Positions 63,404 through 64,000 of a DNA stretch of 64,000 nucleotides are shown piece after piece; positions within the stretch are counted from its first letter, which is position 1, and every line of letters starts with the position of its first letter. The translations under genes and the position numbers were made by a program. The notes under the pieces are model-generated. The model was not told the origin of the DNA, ran no database searches, and saw only the letters and a list, made by a program, of their open reading frames with translations. The stretch is from NCBI GenBank assembly GCA_023159155.1, contig JAJNNX010000051.1, positions 1-64,000 of the forward strand. The letters run 5' to 3'. The stretch is from Ustulina deusta (lineage: Eukaryota > Ascomycota > Sordariomycetes > Xylariales > Xylariaceae).

Positions 63404-64000
63404 TTACAAAACAATAACAACCCCCATCAAAGCAATCACTGCAGCAACACTGCTACCGACCTTACCGACACCAGCAGTTGCTACTGGCGGTGTTACGGCA
63501 GAAGCGGTAGGGTAGCCAGCCGGTGCCGTCGAGCTGGGCTGGTAGGTAGCCAAGGTCGCGGGAGCGGTGCTGTTACCGGCGCTAGGATAGGCAACGGCAA
63601 CAGGGTAAGAGATAGATGATGGGTATCCAGCGCCGCTGGGGCTGACAGGAGAGCTCACCGGAGCACCTACAGGGTAGCTTGGAGAAGCAGCGCCCGCCGG
63701 GGAGCTGGAGGGAACCGCGCCGGCGGAGTAACTAGCGGACGGGCCACCAGCGGAAAAGGAAGGAGTCGGGTAACCGACAGGAACGATGCCGCTAGAGTAC
63801 CCAGCAACTGTCGAAGGAGAAGCAACAGGAGAGCTAGCAGGGTGAGTGGGAATGTCCGAAGGGTAAGGGACAGTAGAGATCTCCGCAGGGGGGACGAAAG
63901 TAGACGTGCTATCGCAAGGAACCATTGTAGTGACATGCTTGGTGATAGTCTCAATGCTGTGGCCCCCAGTGGAGGTTGGAACAGGCGCAGCAGTGACCGA
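63404..64000 (-). CDS. Ser/Pro/Ala-rich, probably GPI-anchored surface protein (5' end outside window)
   Basis: The frame is open from the stop at 63,404 through the window edge at 64,000, giving at least 198 residues of the C-terminal part. The internal ATG at 63,925 is unlikely to be the start because coding character continues upstream (ETITKHVTTMVPCDSTSTF, a motif typical of fungal wall proteins). The body is low-complexity Ser/Pro/Ala/Gly/Tyr with repeated GYP/SYP-type units, suited to heavy O-mannosylation. The end is KVGSSVAAVIALMGVVIVL, a small-residue segment followed by a hydrophobic tail with no polar extension, as in a GPI-attachment signal. So it probably sits on the plasma membrane or in the wall. 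A signal peptide would lie outside the window. The exact function is unknown, and an adhesin or structural wall role is plausible. Confidence 0.8.
   Translation of the reverse strand, partial: SVTAAPVPTSTGGHSIETITKHVTTMVPCDSTSTFVPPAEISTVPYPSDIPTHPASSPVASPSTVAGYSSGIVPVGYPTPSFSAGGPSASYSAGAVPSSSPAGAASPSYPVGAPVSSPVSPSGAGYPSSISYPVAVAYPSAGNSTAPATLATYQPSSTAPAGYPTASAVTPPVATAGVGKVGSSVAAVIALMGVVIVL

Noticed and set aside
63667..63954. 95-codon minus-strand ORF overlapping the GPI-type protein gene in another frame
   Set aside because: Its Leu/Ser/Arg-rich translation is the frame shadow of the Pro/Ser repeat. The real frame has the typical wall-protein motif and C-terminal tail.

Overview
This window looks like nuclear DNA of a filamentous ascomycete (Pezizomycotina). 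About 86% of it (1 to ~55,550) is one extremely AT-rich block made of old transposable elements. Their reading frames can still be followed, but they are full of in-frame stops of the kind made by C-to-T and G-to-A transitions, which is the signature of repeat-induced point mutation (RIP). At ~55,550 composition switches abruptly to an ordinary, GC-balanced gene region that runs to the end. No composition index, database search or alignment was run. Element boundaries come from reading terminal sequences and target-site duplications (TSDs) by eye.

AT block. I name the families A, B, C, D, X and P for this report only. B is a ~6.07-kb Ty3/gypsy LTR element with ~235-244 bp LTRs and four copies: B1 (5,199-8,053, 3' half), B2 (18,104-24,174, complete), B3 (12,833-42,183, minus strand, split by three insertions) and B4 (42,911-54,655, split by two insertions). 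B3 contains D (15,046-17,795, a short LTR element), B2, and C (26,635-41,502, a Ty3/gypsy element on the minus strand). C itself contains A (28,291-35,536, a complete Ty3/gypsy element). B4 contains X (44,134-49,440, an unclassified insert with an 8-bp TSD) and a solo D LTR (53,448-53,749). X contains P (47,411-49,212, a pogo/Fot1-type DNA transposon). B1 contains an unmutated 200-bp solo LTR (6,426-6,625). Most insertions keep a readable TSD, and paralogous B copies supply the empty sites, so the order of insertion can be reconstructed. The stretches 1-3,651, 8,054-12,832, 42,184-42,910 and 54,661-55,550 remain unclassified.

Gene region. It holds a MmgE/PrpD-family gene on the plus strand (56,606-57,976), a frameshifted Kelch-repeat pseudogene (~58,970-59,616), a stand-alone methionine-synthase-like (MetE C-terminal/UROD fold) gene on the minus strand (60,548-61,756) with all four predicted zinc ligands, and the 3' part of a Ser/Pro/Ala-rich, probably GPI-anchored, wall or surface protein gene on the minus strand (63,404-64,000) that runs off the window. 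The two enzyme genes point towards each other across ~2.6 kb that includes the Kelch relic. Nothing in the sequence ties these genes into one pathway. I found no tRNA, rRNA, CRISPR array or telomere repeat.
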